The notes below the pieces were generated by a model. That model searched no databases and was not told the DNA's origin. It saw only the letters and a program-made list of their open reading frames with translations. 33,486 nucleotides of DNA from Paracoccaceae bacterium (GTDB lineage: Bacteria; Pseudomonadota; Alphaproteobacteria; Rhodobacterales; Rhodobacteraceae). Position numbers and translations under genes: made by a program. The stretch is from NCBI GenBank assembly GCA_007695345.1, contig REDZ01000087.1:1-33486 (forward strand), given 5' to 3'. How positions within the stretch are numbered: the stretch's first letter is position 1; each line of letters begins with the position of its first letter. Below are positions 26,481 through 33,460 of the stretch, piece by piece.

Positions 26481-26501
26481 AGGGCGCGGCAGCCGCGCCC
26501 T
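26481..26501 (-). other. Strong hairpin between MmgE/PrpD copies B and A
   Basis: AGGGCGCGG (26481-26489) pairs with CCGCGCCCT (26493-26501) around a three-base loop, in the 63-base gap between the two genes. There is no T-run on the minus strand after it. It may stabilise the upstream mRNA or reduce read-through into copy A. Confidence 0.55.
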
Positions 26502-26517
26502 GTGAAAAGCGCAGTGT

Positions 26518-27930
26518 TCAGCGCCGCGTGAGCAGCCCCGCATCAACTGGCGCAGCCGTCCCGAACAGCCCATCGGCAAAGGCTGCAATTGCATCTGCAT
26601 CCGCACCGTTCCAGGACGCGAATGCCAGATTCGCGCGGCATTTCGACAGGATTTCAGGACGCGTCATCTTCTGACGGGTTCCACCCCGCAGTTGCGGCTG
26701 ATGTTCGCGCAGCCTTTGGCCCGATTTCAGGCGCAACTCGACCGTGCCGGTATAGTTGCGTGGATACTCGTCATCGGGGTCGATCTCATAGCGGGTCTTG
26801 GCGGCCATGGCGCGTGCGCGCGGATCGGCAATTGCCGTTTCGGTAAACTCTGACAAACCTGCATCGCCGAACACATAGCCCGCAGCCACTGTATAAGGCC
26901 CCGAGAATTTCGCTGCATAGGGTGTCGGCGGGGATTGTTTAAGCTCCAGCGGCGCCCATAGCCTGTGCACGGTTCCCTCGCCCACATAGCAGACAACCTC
27001 TTCGATCTCTTCGACGGGGACCTTGTGGGATGCAAGGCGGACGGCACAATCGATGAAGGGTTGGGTCATGGTCCCGCATGCATAGGGTTTGAAGGCGACA
27101 TTTGCCGCTTCCCAGCGCGTGCTCAATTCACCCGTGAGCGAATCGAAATCAGGCGTTCCGAGCGATGGCGCGAAGGCCTGGTATAACCCATGGACCCCTT
27201 CAAACACCGTTACCGGACCGCGAAACCCGGCCCCGCCCATCGCGGCGGCCCGGATCGCGGCCTGTGCGGCCCAACCGGGATGCATCCGTTTGGTCCATGT
27301 GCCATCGGCCAGATACTCGATGATACCGGAAGACTGACTTGCCGACACACCCAATGTGTCGCGCAACTGGGTTGCGCTCTGCCCGCGGGCAACACCAACC
27401 CCGAGGGCTGCCGCCACGGTTCCCAGCACCGAGGTCGGATGAAAGCCCTGCTTGTGCACCGCTTTTTGCGCAACAAGCCCCATACGGCACATCACCTCGA
27501 TGCCTACAGCCATGCCAAGCGCGACACGTTCTGAAGGCAATTCATAGGCTTCGCCCGCCGCGATGAGGGCCGGCACGATCACAACGCCTGAATGGACGGG
27601 ACACCCTTCATAGGTGTTGTCAAAATCCTCGCCATGGCCGGTCGTGCCATTGATCAGCGCGGCATCAAACGGGCTGCGGGTTTCACGCGCCCCGTAAACT
27701 GTGCATCCGCCCTCCAGATCGGCGGCGGATCGAACGGCCTGGCCATAATCCGTCTCTGTCGCGGCGATCGAAAGTCCGACAGTGTCGATCAGCGTATTGG
27801 CAACCGCGTCGCGCACCTCGCCGGGCAATGCGCTCACTTCAAGACCTGCGGCCCAGCCAGCCAGTTCCTCGGACACCGCTTTCTCGGCCACAAGATCCGA
27901 TCCTGCAACAGTCATGCTCTTCTCTTCCAT
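26518..27930 (-). CDS. MmgE/PrpD family protein, copy B
   Basis: A 470-residue MmgE/PrpD protein. Landmarks: GHGEDFDNTYEGCPVHSGVV near residue 90 (Asp, Thr and His), KQGFHPTSVLGTVAAALG near 155, EYLADGTWTKRMHPGWAAQA near 205 (Lys) and AFKPYACGTMTQPFIDC near 285. In the last block the His of the usual HPxID motif is Gln. The C-terminal domain has PPTPYAAKFSGPYTVAAGY and DPDDEYPRNYTG. It shares long near-identical blocks with copy C, implying tandem duplication. The ATG at 27930 begins two bases after the copy C stop, with GAGGA upstream; ATG at 27915 is an alternative. Reaction not assignable: dehydration, decarboxylation and epimerisation all occur in this fold. Confidence 0.9.
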   Translation of the reverse strand: MEEKSMTVAGSDLVAEKAVSEELAGWAAGLEVSALPGEVRDAVANTLIDTVGLSIAATETDYGQAVRSAADLEGGCTVYGARETRSPFDAALINGTTGHGEDFDNTYEGCPVHSGVVIVPALIAAGEAYELPSERVALGMAVGIEVMCRMGLVAQKAVHKQGFHPTSVLGTVAAALGVGVARGQSATQLRDTLGVSASQSSGIIEYLADGTWTKRMHPGWAAQAAIRAAAMGGAGFRGPVTVFEGVHGLYQAFAPSLGTPDFDSLTGELSTRWEAANVAFKPYACGTMTQPFIDCAVRLASHKVPVEEIEEVVCYVGEGTVHRLWAPLELKQSPPTPYAAKFSGPYTVAAGYVFGDAGLSEFTETAIADPRARAMAAKTRYEIDPDDEYPRNYTGTVELRLKSGQRLREHQPQLRGGTRQKMTRPEILSKCRANLAFASWNGADADAIAAFADGLFGTAAPVDAGLLTRR

Positions 27931-27932
27931 CG

Positions 27933-29309
27933 TCAATCGTCCTCCCCGCCGAAGCGTGCCAACCCGGACATGTCCGCCGCTGTGTCCAGCCCGCGCAGAT
28001 AGCCCAGAAGCCTGGCACCGCGCTCGGCCCTCCAACCGCCATAGGCGATGTTGGCCGCAAATTTTTCGGTAATCTCGGCCTCGGTCAGCGGCTCGCGCTG
28101 CCCACCGCGCATGTGTGGCTGGTCGTAGGACAGCTCGCGACCGTCCTTCAGCCGAACCCGCAGATGCCCGGAATAGTTCCGGGGGTATTCGTTCTCGGGG
28201 TCTATCCGATAGCTGATCTTGCGCGCGAGTGCGCGGATCGCGGGATCATGCGCCTTTTCATCGGTGAACTGGCCCAGCCCCGCGTCACCTTCGAAAAAGC
28301 CCACAGCCATGCAATAAGGCATGCTGAATTTCGCTGCATATCCGGACGGGGGCTCGTGCTTGGCGCCCAATGGCTCCCACAGCCGGTGGACAAGGCCTTG
28401 GCCGGTCGGACAGATGATTTCCTCGATCTCGTCAGCATGGATGCCGTCGCGCCCCATCCGGATCGCACAATCGATATAAGGATGGATCATTGTCCCGCAC
28501 GCATAGGGCTTGAAGGCGATCCGCTCCATGTAAAAATGCGTTCCCAGACCATCGGTTACATGCGAGAAATCGGGGGTCGCCGTGGGCGCGAATGCGTGGA
28601 AGAAGCCGTGATCGCCCTCCAGTACAGTACGGGGGGCAAAGAAACCCGATTGCGCAATGACAGCCGCACGCAGACCCGATTGCGCTGACCAACCCGGATG
28701 CAGCCGTTTCGTCCAGGCCCCATCGGCCAGATATTCGATAATCCCTGACGAAAAGCTGCCCGCGATCCCCAGCGCCATGGTCAGCCGACGCGCATCCAGC
28801 CCAAGCGCCGTACCTGTACCGACTGCCGCGCCCAGCGTGCCGATCACGCCCACAGGGTGAAAGCCCGCCTTGTGCATGTGCCCCGCCGCGACATGGTTCA
28901 GACGGCAGATCGCCTCGCAGCCCGCAACGATCCCGGTCATCACCCGCTCGCCCGACAGCCCGAAGCGTTCGCCTGCGGCCAGTACCGCAGGGATGACCAT
29001 GGCCCCCACGCGGATGGGCGCACCTTCCAGCGTGTCGTCGAAATCCTCTCCATGCGTTGCCGTGCCGTTCACAAGCGCCGCACCACCCGCATCCAGTCTG
29101 CGCCCATGGCCCAAGAGTGTGCAGCCCCCGTCACTGTCCCATGTCCGGACAAGCTGACCGATATAGTCCGTGTGCCGCGCAGCAATGCACAGCCCCGCCA
29201 TATCGATCAGGTCCAGCATCGCCACATGCCGCGCGCGTTCGGGCAGATCGGCCCATCGCAGCGCGGCCATCGCCTCGGCGAGATGCTCGGCCTGTGTTCT
29301 TGTGTCCAT
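27933..29309 (-). CDS. MmgE/PrpD family protein, copy C
   Basis: A 458-residue MmgE/PrpD protein and the closest relative of copy B. Shared blocks include HGEDFDDTLEGAPIRVGAMV, HKAGFHPVGVIGTLGAAVG, SSGIIEYLADGAWTKRLHPG, AFKPYACGTMIHPYIDCAIR and SGYAAKFSMPYCMAVGFF. The active-site Asp (D89) and Thr (T93) are kept, but the following His is replaced by Arg (R100), while HPxID is intact; copy B has the opposite pattern. This suggests either a different substrate or a B-C hetero-oligomer. The ATG at 29309 starts two bases after the ComA-like stop, with GAGGA upstream; a GTG at 29315 is less likely. Cytoplasmic. Confidence 0.9.
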   Translation of the reverse strand: MDTRTQAEHLAEAMAALRWADLPERARHVAMLDLIDMAGLCIAARHTDYIGQLVRTWDSDGGCTLLGHGRRLDAGGAALVNGTATHGEDFDDTLEGAPIRVGAMVIPAVLAAGERFGLSGERVMTGIVAGCEAICRLNHVAAGHMHKAGFHPVGVIGTLGAAVGTGTALGLDARRLTMALGIAGSFSSGIIEYLADGAWTKRLHPGWSAQSGLRAAVIAQSGFFAPRTVLEGDHGFFHAFAPTATPDFSHVTDGLGTHFYMERIAFKPYACGTMIHPYIDCAIRMGRDGIHADEIEEIICPTGQGLVHRLWEPLGAKHEPPSGYAAKFSMPYCMAVGFFEGDAGLGQFTDEKAHDPAIRALARKISYRIDPENEYPRNYSGHLRVRLKDGRELSYDQPHMRGGQREPLTEAEITEKFAANIAYGGWRAERGARLLGYLRGLDTAADMSGLARFGGEDD

Positions 29310-29311
29310 GC

Positions 29312-30121
29312 TCACCCGTCCTCTTCCGTGGTTCCTGCCATCATTCCGAAAAGCCCGCGCTTGCGGATTCCGCGACGGCAGGCCTCCAGCTCAAGAACCT
29401 GATCGCTGTCCACATCCAGGTTCACCGCTGCACCAAAGCGTGACAGGAAAAAGACGATCAGGTCAGATGTCTTTGCCTGAAAGATCAACGGTTTCAGGCC
29501 AAACCCTGCGACCAGATCCTCGATTACCGCGGCATTAATCTTTGCCACGCCCTCATTCAGCCCCTCTGCCTGGATCAACACACGCTCGGCGCCTGCATCG
29601 AGGCATGCCGCAACATCGGCGCGAACGCGCGCAGCACTTGTGGCCCAGTTGGCACCGCCCTTGGTGCCGACTTCGGCAACCACTTCAAGCCCTGCGCCGC
29701 GCGCGGCACCGATAAGTCTTGTTTTGGTGGGCAGATCGAGCGTGATCTGCGCATTCGACACCTCGACCCCCCAGGCACCAAGATCTGCAATGGCCCGATA
29801 ATAGTCCTGCGCCACGCCCTGCAGGATCGCCAGTTCCGAAACCTCACCCGCCAGAAATACCGGGATTTCTGCGCGGGAATACTTTGCAATCTTGTCTCGC
29901 AGCACAGCCTCGGGCAGCAATCGCGCAAGCCCCATCGCCAGTTTTGCCCGGTCAATGAACGCGGCCGACATGCTGATCAGATCGTCCTGCGCATAAGGGC
30001 CCAGACCGCGATCGGCCGCGACGGTCAATCCGCTGCTGCGCGGGCGCAGCGGGCGCGCGGCCATGCCCACCATCCCCAGCGGATGTTCTTTCAGGCCAGT
30101 GTCAGTGCGGGTATCGTCCAT
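29312..30121 (-). CDS. ComA-family (phosphosulfolactate synthase-like) protein
   Basis: A 269-residue TIM-barrel protein resembling ComA, which adds sulfite to phosphoenolpyruvate to make phosphosulfolactate in coenzyme M synthesis of methanogens. Matching landmarks in order: GLTVAADRGLG (31-41), FIDRAKLAMG (55-64), YSRAEIPVFLAGEVSELAI (81-99), LGAWGVEVSN (114-123), VVAEVGTKGG (147-156, with the conserved Glu and Lys), ERVLIQAEGLNEG, LIFQAKTSDLIVFFLSRFG and NLDVDSDQVLELEACRRGIR. The whole length of the family is covered. In bacteria such proteins are known from coenzyme M synthesis in Xanthobacter, but the neighbours here (MmgE/PrpD, SDR) do not match that pathway, so the substrate may differ. 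Ribosome-binding site GAAAGG; 20 bases after the SDR gene. Confidence 0.82.
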   Translation of the reverse strand: MDDTRTDTGLKEHPLGMVGMAARPLRPRSSGLTVAADRGLGPYAQDDLISMSAAFIDRAKLAMGLARLLPEAVLRDKIAKYSRAEIPVFLAGEVSELAILQGVAQDYYRAIADLGAWGVEVSNAQITLDLPTKTRLIGAARGAGLEVVAEVGTKGGANWATSAARVRADVAACLDAGAERVLIQAEGLNEGVAKINAAVIEDLVAGFGLKPLIFQAKTSDLIVFFLSRFGAAVNLDVDSDQVLELEACRRGIRKRGLFGMMAGTTEEDG

Positions 30122-30141
30122 CTGGGTGCAGCCTTTCGAAA

Positions 30142-30903
30142 TTACGGCAGGTAGGTGCCGCCATTCACATGAATTGTCTGACCAGTCACAAATCGACCAT
30201 CCGGACCGGCAAGGGTCGCAACCATACCGGCAATTTCGTCCGGCGCGCCACGCCGGCCCAGCAATGGTTTGTGAATATCGTGATGACGCGGGCGCGCCGC
30301 GACAGTGGACGTGTCGCGTTTGGTGTCGACCATTCCGGGGTGCACCAGATTGACTGTGATGTTGTCAGGCGCGAGGTCCCAGGCAAGCGCCTTTGTCATG
30401 CCTTGCAATCCGGCTTTGCCCGTTACCACATGGATACGATCTGCGGCGCCCGACGATCCGGTCATGCCGCCAATATTGATGATCGCGCCTGCCGCACTCT
30501 TGCGCAGATGCGGGACCGCTGCCTGCGCACACAGGAAAGCACCGTCGAGAATGATCGACAGGATATCGCGCCAGTCCTGCAGACTGACTGAGTCGATCCT
30601 GGCTTCACGCCGGATAGCAGCGTTATTGACCAGAATATCCAACCCGCCGAACTCGCGCACCGCTGTGCCGATGAGGGTTCGAACCGCGTCCGGGTCGGTG
30701 ATGTCAGCCAGACAGCCCACGGCCTGCCCACCGGCCGCACGTATGGCCTGCACTGTCTCATCCACCTGATCCTGACGCGTCCGCGCATTGATCAAGACAT
30801 TTGCGCCATCTGCCGCAAGACGCATGGCGATAGCACGCCCGATATTGCGCCCGCTGCCCGTCACCACGGCCACGCGACCCGCCAAAGGTTTGTGTTCTGC
30901 CAT
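30142..30903 (-). CDS. SDR-fold protein with a non-canonical active site
   Basis: A 253-residue classical-length short-chain dehydrogenase. The cofactor motif TGSGRNIG (15-22), ADITDPDAV (66-74), LVNNAAI (91-97) and the C-terminal FVTGQTIHVNGGTYLP are normal. The catalytic tetrad is not: aligned to FabG, Asn is I118 (SIILDGAF), Ser is G146 (NIGGMTG) and Tyr is V159 (HVVTGK); only K163 remains. An adjacent H158 might substitute. It may belong to a divergent SDR branch with GG-x-(S/T)-x-x-x-G-A-x-x-R-x-H-V motifs. R40-41 in NARTR suggests NADP preference, inferred only. The ATG at 30903 has GGGGTGG upstream; GTG at 30912 is an alternative. First gene of the operon. Confidence 0.88.
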   Translation of the reverse strand: MAEHKPLAGRVAVVTGSGRNIGRAIAMRLAADGANVLINARTRQDQVDETVQAIRAAGGQAVGCLADITDPDAVRTLIGTAVREFGGLDILVNNAAIRREARIDSVSLQDWRDILSIILDGAFLCAQAAVPHLRKSAAGAIINIGGMTGSSGAADRIHVVTGKAGLQGMTKALAWDLAPDNITVNLVHPGMVDTKRDTSTVAARPRHHDIHKPLLGRRGAPDEIAGMVATLAGPDGRFVTGQTIHVNGGTYLP

Positions 30904-30939
30904 TTCTGCCACCCCGAGCCCAGTATTGATTCCGTCCCT

Positions 30940-30972
30940 TAAATTCCTATCTTATATAAAATATAAAATCTA
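30940..30972. promoter_or_regulatory. AT-rich divergent promoter/operator region
   Basis: TATCTTATATAAAATATAAA lies between the divergent SDR operon and the 139-residue protein gene, in otherwise GC-rich DNA. It offers -10-like hexamers on both strands and loosely resembles the AT-rich palindromes at 24901 and 31506. Probable control point of the catabolic operon; precise elements cannot be fixed. Confidence 0.4.
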
Positions 30973-30973
30973 G

Positions 30974-31017
30974 CCCAGAGTTGCCAGCAAAAGTGGCAGA
31001 TGGCACGGAACTCTGGG
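30974..31017 (+). promoter_or_regulatory. Leader stem-loop overlapping the ribosome-binding region
   Basis: CCCAGAGTT (30974-30982) pairs with AACTCTGGG (31009-31017), with inner GCCA/TGGC pairs. The right arm ends at the Shine-Dalgarno stretch (GGGAGGGTGAGG) of the gene starting at 31031, so folding could hide part of it. Regulatory function is inferred. Confidence 0.4.
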
Positions 31018-31030
31018 AGGGTGAGGCAGA

Positions 31031-31450
31031 ATGACCTTGGTTACACGAAAGAGTTTCCTGGAAGCGCTGCGCGATCCCGGCGGTTTGCCACAAGGCGAAA
31101 TCGACAGAATCGATGGCCTGTGGCCGGGAGCAAAAGCAGCAGCGGAACAGGCACGCGCCGTGATGCCCGGGATCGGCTTTTTTTCGCCGCGTCGCCGGGC
31201 CGAGGCCTTTGTCGCGCTTTGCGCTGAACTTGACCGCGCGGCAAAGGATCAAGGCCTGGCGCAAGAGCAATGCCAGCTTGCGCTTGCCATCCTGCGAATG
31301 AGCGCAGCGCGCATCCGCAAAGCCGAAGCAGGTTTTCTGGCCCGGTTTCCACGCATGGACAGCGCCGCACAAGCGTCTCTACCAGAGACTGCCAAACATT
31401 TCCTGTATTCAATCCATCTGTTGCAGCAAGCCGACACTCCAGACACCTGA
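31031..31450 (+). CDS. Hypothetical helical protein
   Basis: A 139-residue protein of unknown family. It starts MTLVTRKSFLEALRDPGGLP and has no signal peptide or membrane helix. The composition (Ala, Arg, Leu, Gln, few beta-branched residues) predicts mostly helices; notable segments are GIGFFSPRRRAEAFVALCAE and ETAKHFLYSIHLLQQAD. A strong ribosome-binding site, GGGAGGGTGAGG, precedes the ATG, supporting real translation. It is divergent from the SDR operon and 103 bases upstream of the GntR gene on the same strand. A regulatory or accessory role in the cluster is possible, but nothing in the sequence shows function. Confidence 0.65.
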   Translation: MTLVTRKSFLEALRDPGGLPQGEIDRIDGLWPGAKAAAEQARAVMPGIGFFSPRRRAEAFVALCAELDRAAKDQGLAQEQCQLALAILRMSAARIRKAEAGFLARFPRMDSAAQASLPETAKHFLYSIHLLQQADTPDT

Positions 31451-31505
31451 TGTAGCGATTGGCAATGCACGCGCGGAAATTCATGCTATATCAATGCGCC
31501 AGGAC

Positions 31506-31523
31506 TTGTATATTATGTATTGG
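31506..31523. promoter_or_regulatory. AT-rich motif upstream of the GntR gene, candidate operator
   Basis: TTGTATATTATGTATTGG lies about 30 bases before the GntR start. The first 15 bases agree at 12 positions with the motif at 24901-24919 read on the minus strand. Placement fits autoregulation. Inferred. Confidence 0.4.
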
Positions 31524-31553
31524 CATCCAGCAGAATGTTGACGGGAGACCGGG

Positions 31554-32327
31554 ATGAACAGACGCGCACTCGATCCGGGTGGCAGCAGCAGCGACAGCGA
31601 CGATTTGCGCCCAAGCCCGCTGCCGCTTTATCAACAGGTCAAACGTCACCTGGTCCAACGTGTGCTCGCCGGTGAGTGGAAGCCGGGCCTGTCGCTGCCC
31701 TCGGAACAAAAGCTCGCGCAGGAATACAAACTCAGCCAAGGCACAGTTCGCAAGGCGATCGAGGAAATGGCGCAAGAAGGTCTGGTCAGCAGACGCGCCG
31801 GGCGCGGCACTTTCGTGACGTCGCATAGCGGAAATTATGAACCCTTTCGCTTTCATCGTCTGTTCGACAATGAGGGCCGGCGTATCGCAACAGACGCCGT
31901 TTCATTCGTCCGGGTCGAGGACAAACATATCCATGCCCGCGCTGCCGCCGGGCTTGAGCTTGATCATAGCGCACCAGGTACCGAATGCGTGCGTCTTCGC
32001 CATCTTGAAGATGAACCCGTGCTGGTCGAACAAATCGTGCTCGGCGCGCGCCTGACACCGAATATCGCACCTGCACTTGAGCGTGAACGCCCGCCCTCGA
32101 TTTATCAATTGCTGGAGCGGGATTATAATCTGTTGGTCACGCGGGTTGTGGAACGCGCACGTGCGCGCGGCGCCACGCATGAAGAGGCTGATTTGCTGAA
32201 CATCGCAGAAGGCACGCCTGTCCTCGAAGTGGAGCGCGTGGCTTACAGCCTGGGCGGCGAACCTGTCGAGTGGCGCATCATGGTGGGCGAAACCAGCAAG
32301 ATCCACTATCTGCAAACCAGCGATTAG
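31554..32327 (+). CDS. GntR/HutC-family transcriptional regulator
   Basis: A 257-residue ligand-responsive DNA-binding protein. The winged helix-turn-helix lies at about residues 22-90: PLPLYQQVKRHLVQRVLAGEW, then LPSEQKLAQEYKLSQGTVRK, AIEEMAQEGLVSRRAGRGTF. The UTRA effector-binding domain follows at about 100-245, with ECVRLRHLEDEPVLVEQIVL, ERPPSIYQLLERDYNLLVTR and the typical ending LEVERVAYSLGGEPVEWRIM. HutC-type regulators usually repress catabolic operons and are released by a pathway metabolite. It probably controls the divergent SDR-ComA-MmgE/PrpD operon and itself. GGGAG precedes the ATG at good spacing. Confidence 0.92.
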   Translation: MNRRALDPGGSSSDSDDLRPSPLPLYQQVKRHLVQRVLAGEWKPGLSLPSEQKLAQEYKLSQGTVRKAIEEMAQEGLVSRRAGRGTFVTSHSGNYEPFRFHRLFDNEGRRIATDAVSFVRVEDKHIHARAAAGLELDHSAPGTECVRLRHLEDEPVLVEQIVLGARLTPNIAPALERERPPSIYQLLERDYNLLVTRVVERARARGATHEEADLLNIAEGTPVLEVERVAYSLGGEPVEWRIMVGETSKIHYLQTSD

Positions 32328-32337
32328 ATGCGCCCGG

Positions 32338-33414
32338 CTACTCTTCTGGCGAGCGAATGCCCGTGCGCTTGCCGATGTGATGCAGGATGATGGGCGAGAG
32401 GCTGTTCAGCAGAACACTGCGCACTGTCTGATGAAATATCACGAACAGCGGATCGACCCCCAATGCGGCAGCAAGAATCGCCATCTCGGCTATCCCTCCG
32501 GGCGTAACGGCAAGTAGCGCCACATAAAACGGCACCCCCGTTGCCCAATGAATGATCAGCGCAAGCCCGGTGGCCAGCCCAAGGATCAGAGCAGTCGCGA
32601 CCACCGCATGGCCGCCCGGCGCAAGCAATTCGCGCGGGCTGCCGATACCATGGAACCGCCCGCCAATCGCAGTGCCAAGCACCAGGAACGTGCAGGCAAA
32701 CAGCCATGGCGGCAGCGTGATCTGCACAGCGGACAGGCTAAGCGCCGCGGTGACACACATCGGCGCCAGCAATTCGGGCATCGGCAAGCGAATCGCCCGG
32801 CCCAGATACCACGCGGGTGGCGCAAGCAGCAGCACCCAGATCCCGTCACCCAGCCAGCTGGTTTGAGGCCCGCTCCAGCCGCCATCCATGCCGGCGCCCT
32901 GCCAGACCATGTAAAGCGGAGGGACAAGGATAACGACAAGACTGATGCGCAGCAGCTGGGCGATCACCACCTGGCGTGGCTCGGCCCCCAGTTGCAACGC
33001 AATCACCGTGACATTGCTCAACCCGCCGGGCAAGGCGCTGGCAACGGCCGTTACCGGGTCGAATCGCGCGACCAGCCGGTAATACAAGGCCACCAGCACC
33101 ACGATTCCGATCATGCCAACAATCAGAATTGTCAGGCTCAGGGGCCATTGACCTACGCGCGCAAACACTTCTGGCGTGATCGCAGCCCCCAGCAGGACAC
33201 CGATCACGCCGCGCGCGCCCACCTTCAACGGATTGGGGATTCGGTACTTCATGCCTGCCATAGATACGACCGCACCAACCAGAAGCGGCCCCAGCATCCA
33301 CGGCAAAGGTAACCCGATCAGATTTGCGAGCACCCCCCCAACAAGCCCCACGGCAACCGCACGACCGAACAAGACAAGTGTTTCGCGTGTAGGCGTCAGT
33401 GGGGAAAACTTCAT
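32338..33414 (-). CDS. AbrB-family membrane protein (putative transporter)
   Basis: A 358-residue inner-membrane protein of the AbrB/PF05145 family, two repeats of about five helices each. Landmarks of the repeats are PLPWMLGPLLVGAV (near residue 37), ALPGGLSNVTVIALQLGAEP (near 150), ELLAPMCVTAALSL, and in the second half LLAVTPGGIAEMAILAAALG followed by DPLFVIFHQTVRSVLL. The PGG motifs in each half are family hallmarks. Earlier databases label such proteins ammonia monooxygenase, which is misleading. E. coli AbrB affects aidB expression; the transport substrate is unknown. It ends ten bases from the convergent GntR gene, so its 3' end is shared with the cluster. It may export or import the substrate of the neighbouring pathway. 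Confidence 0.85.
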   Translation of the reverse strand: MKFSPLTPTRETLVLFGRAVAVGLVGGVLANLIGLPLPWMLGPLLVGAVVSMAGMKYRIPNPLKVGARGVIGVLLGAAITPEVFARVGQWPLSLTILIVGMIGIVVLVALYYRLVARFDPVTAVASALPGGLSNVTVIALQLGAEPRQVVIAQLLRISLVVILVPPLYMVWQGAGMDGGWSGPQTSWLGDGIWVLLLAPPAWYLGRAIRLPMPELLAPMCVTAALSLSAVQITLPPWLFACTFLVLGTAIGGRFHGIGSPRELLAPGGHAVVATALILGLATGLALIIHWATGVPFYVALLAVTPGGIAEMAILAAALGVDPLFVIFHQTVRSVLLNSLSPIILHHIGKRTGIRSPEE

Positions 33415-33437
33415 ATGCCTGTATCAGTCAGAATGGG

Positions 33438-33460
33438 GTCGGCCGCGCAAGGCGGCCGAC
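33438..33460. terminator. GC-rich hairpin upstream of the AbrB-family gene
   Basis: GTCGGCCGC (33438-33446) pairs perfectly with GCGGCCGAC (33452-33460) around GCAAG. It probably ends an upstream minus-strand gene beyond the window, since it lies 23 bases before the AbrB-family start. No T-run on either strand, so this is uncertain. Confidence 0.4.

Noticed and set aside
27828-28688. A 286-codon plus-strand frame opposite the MmgE/PrpD genes
   Set aside because: Antisense to two strong family members.
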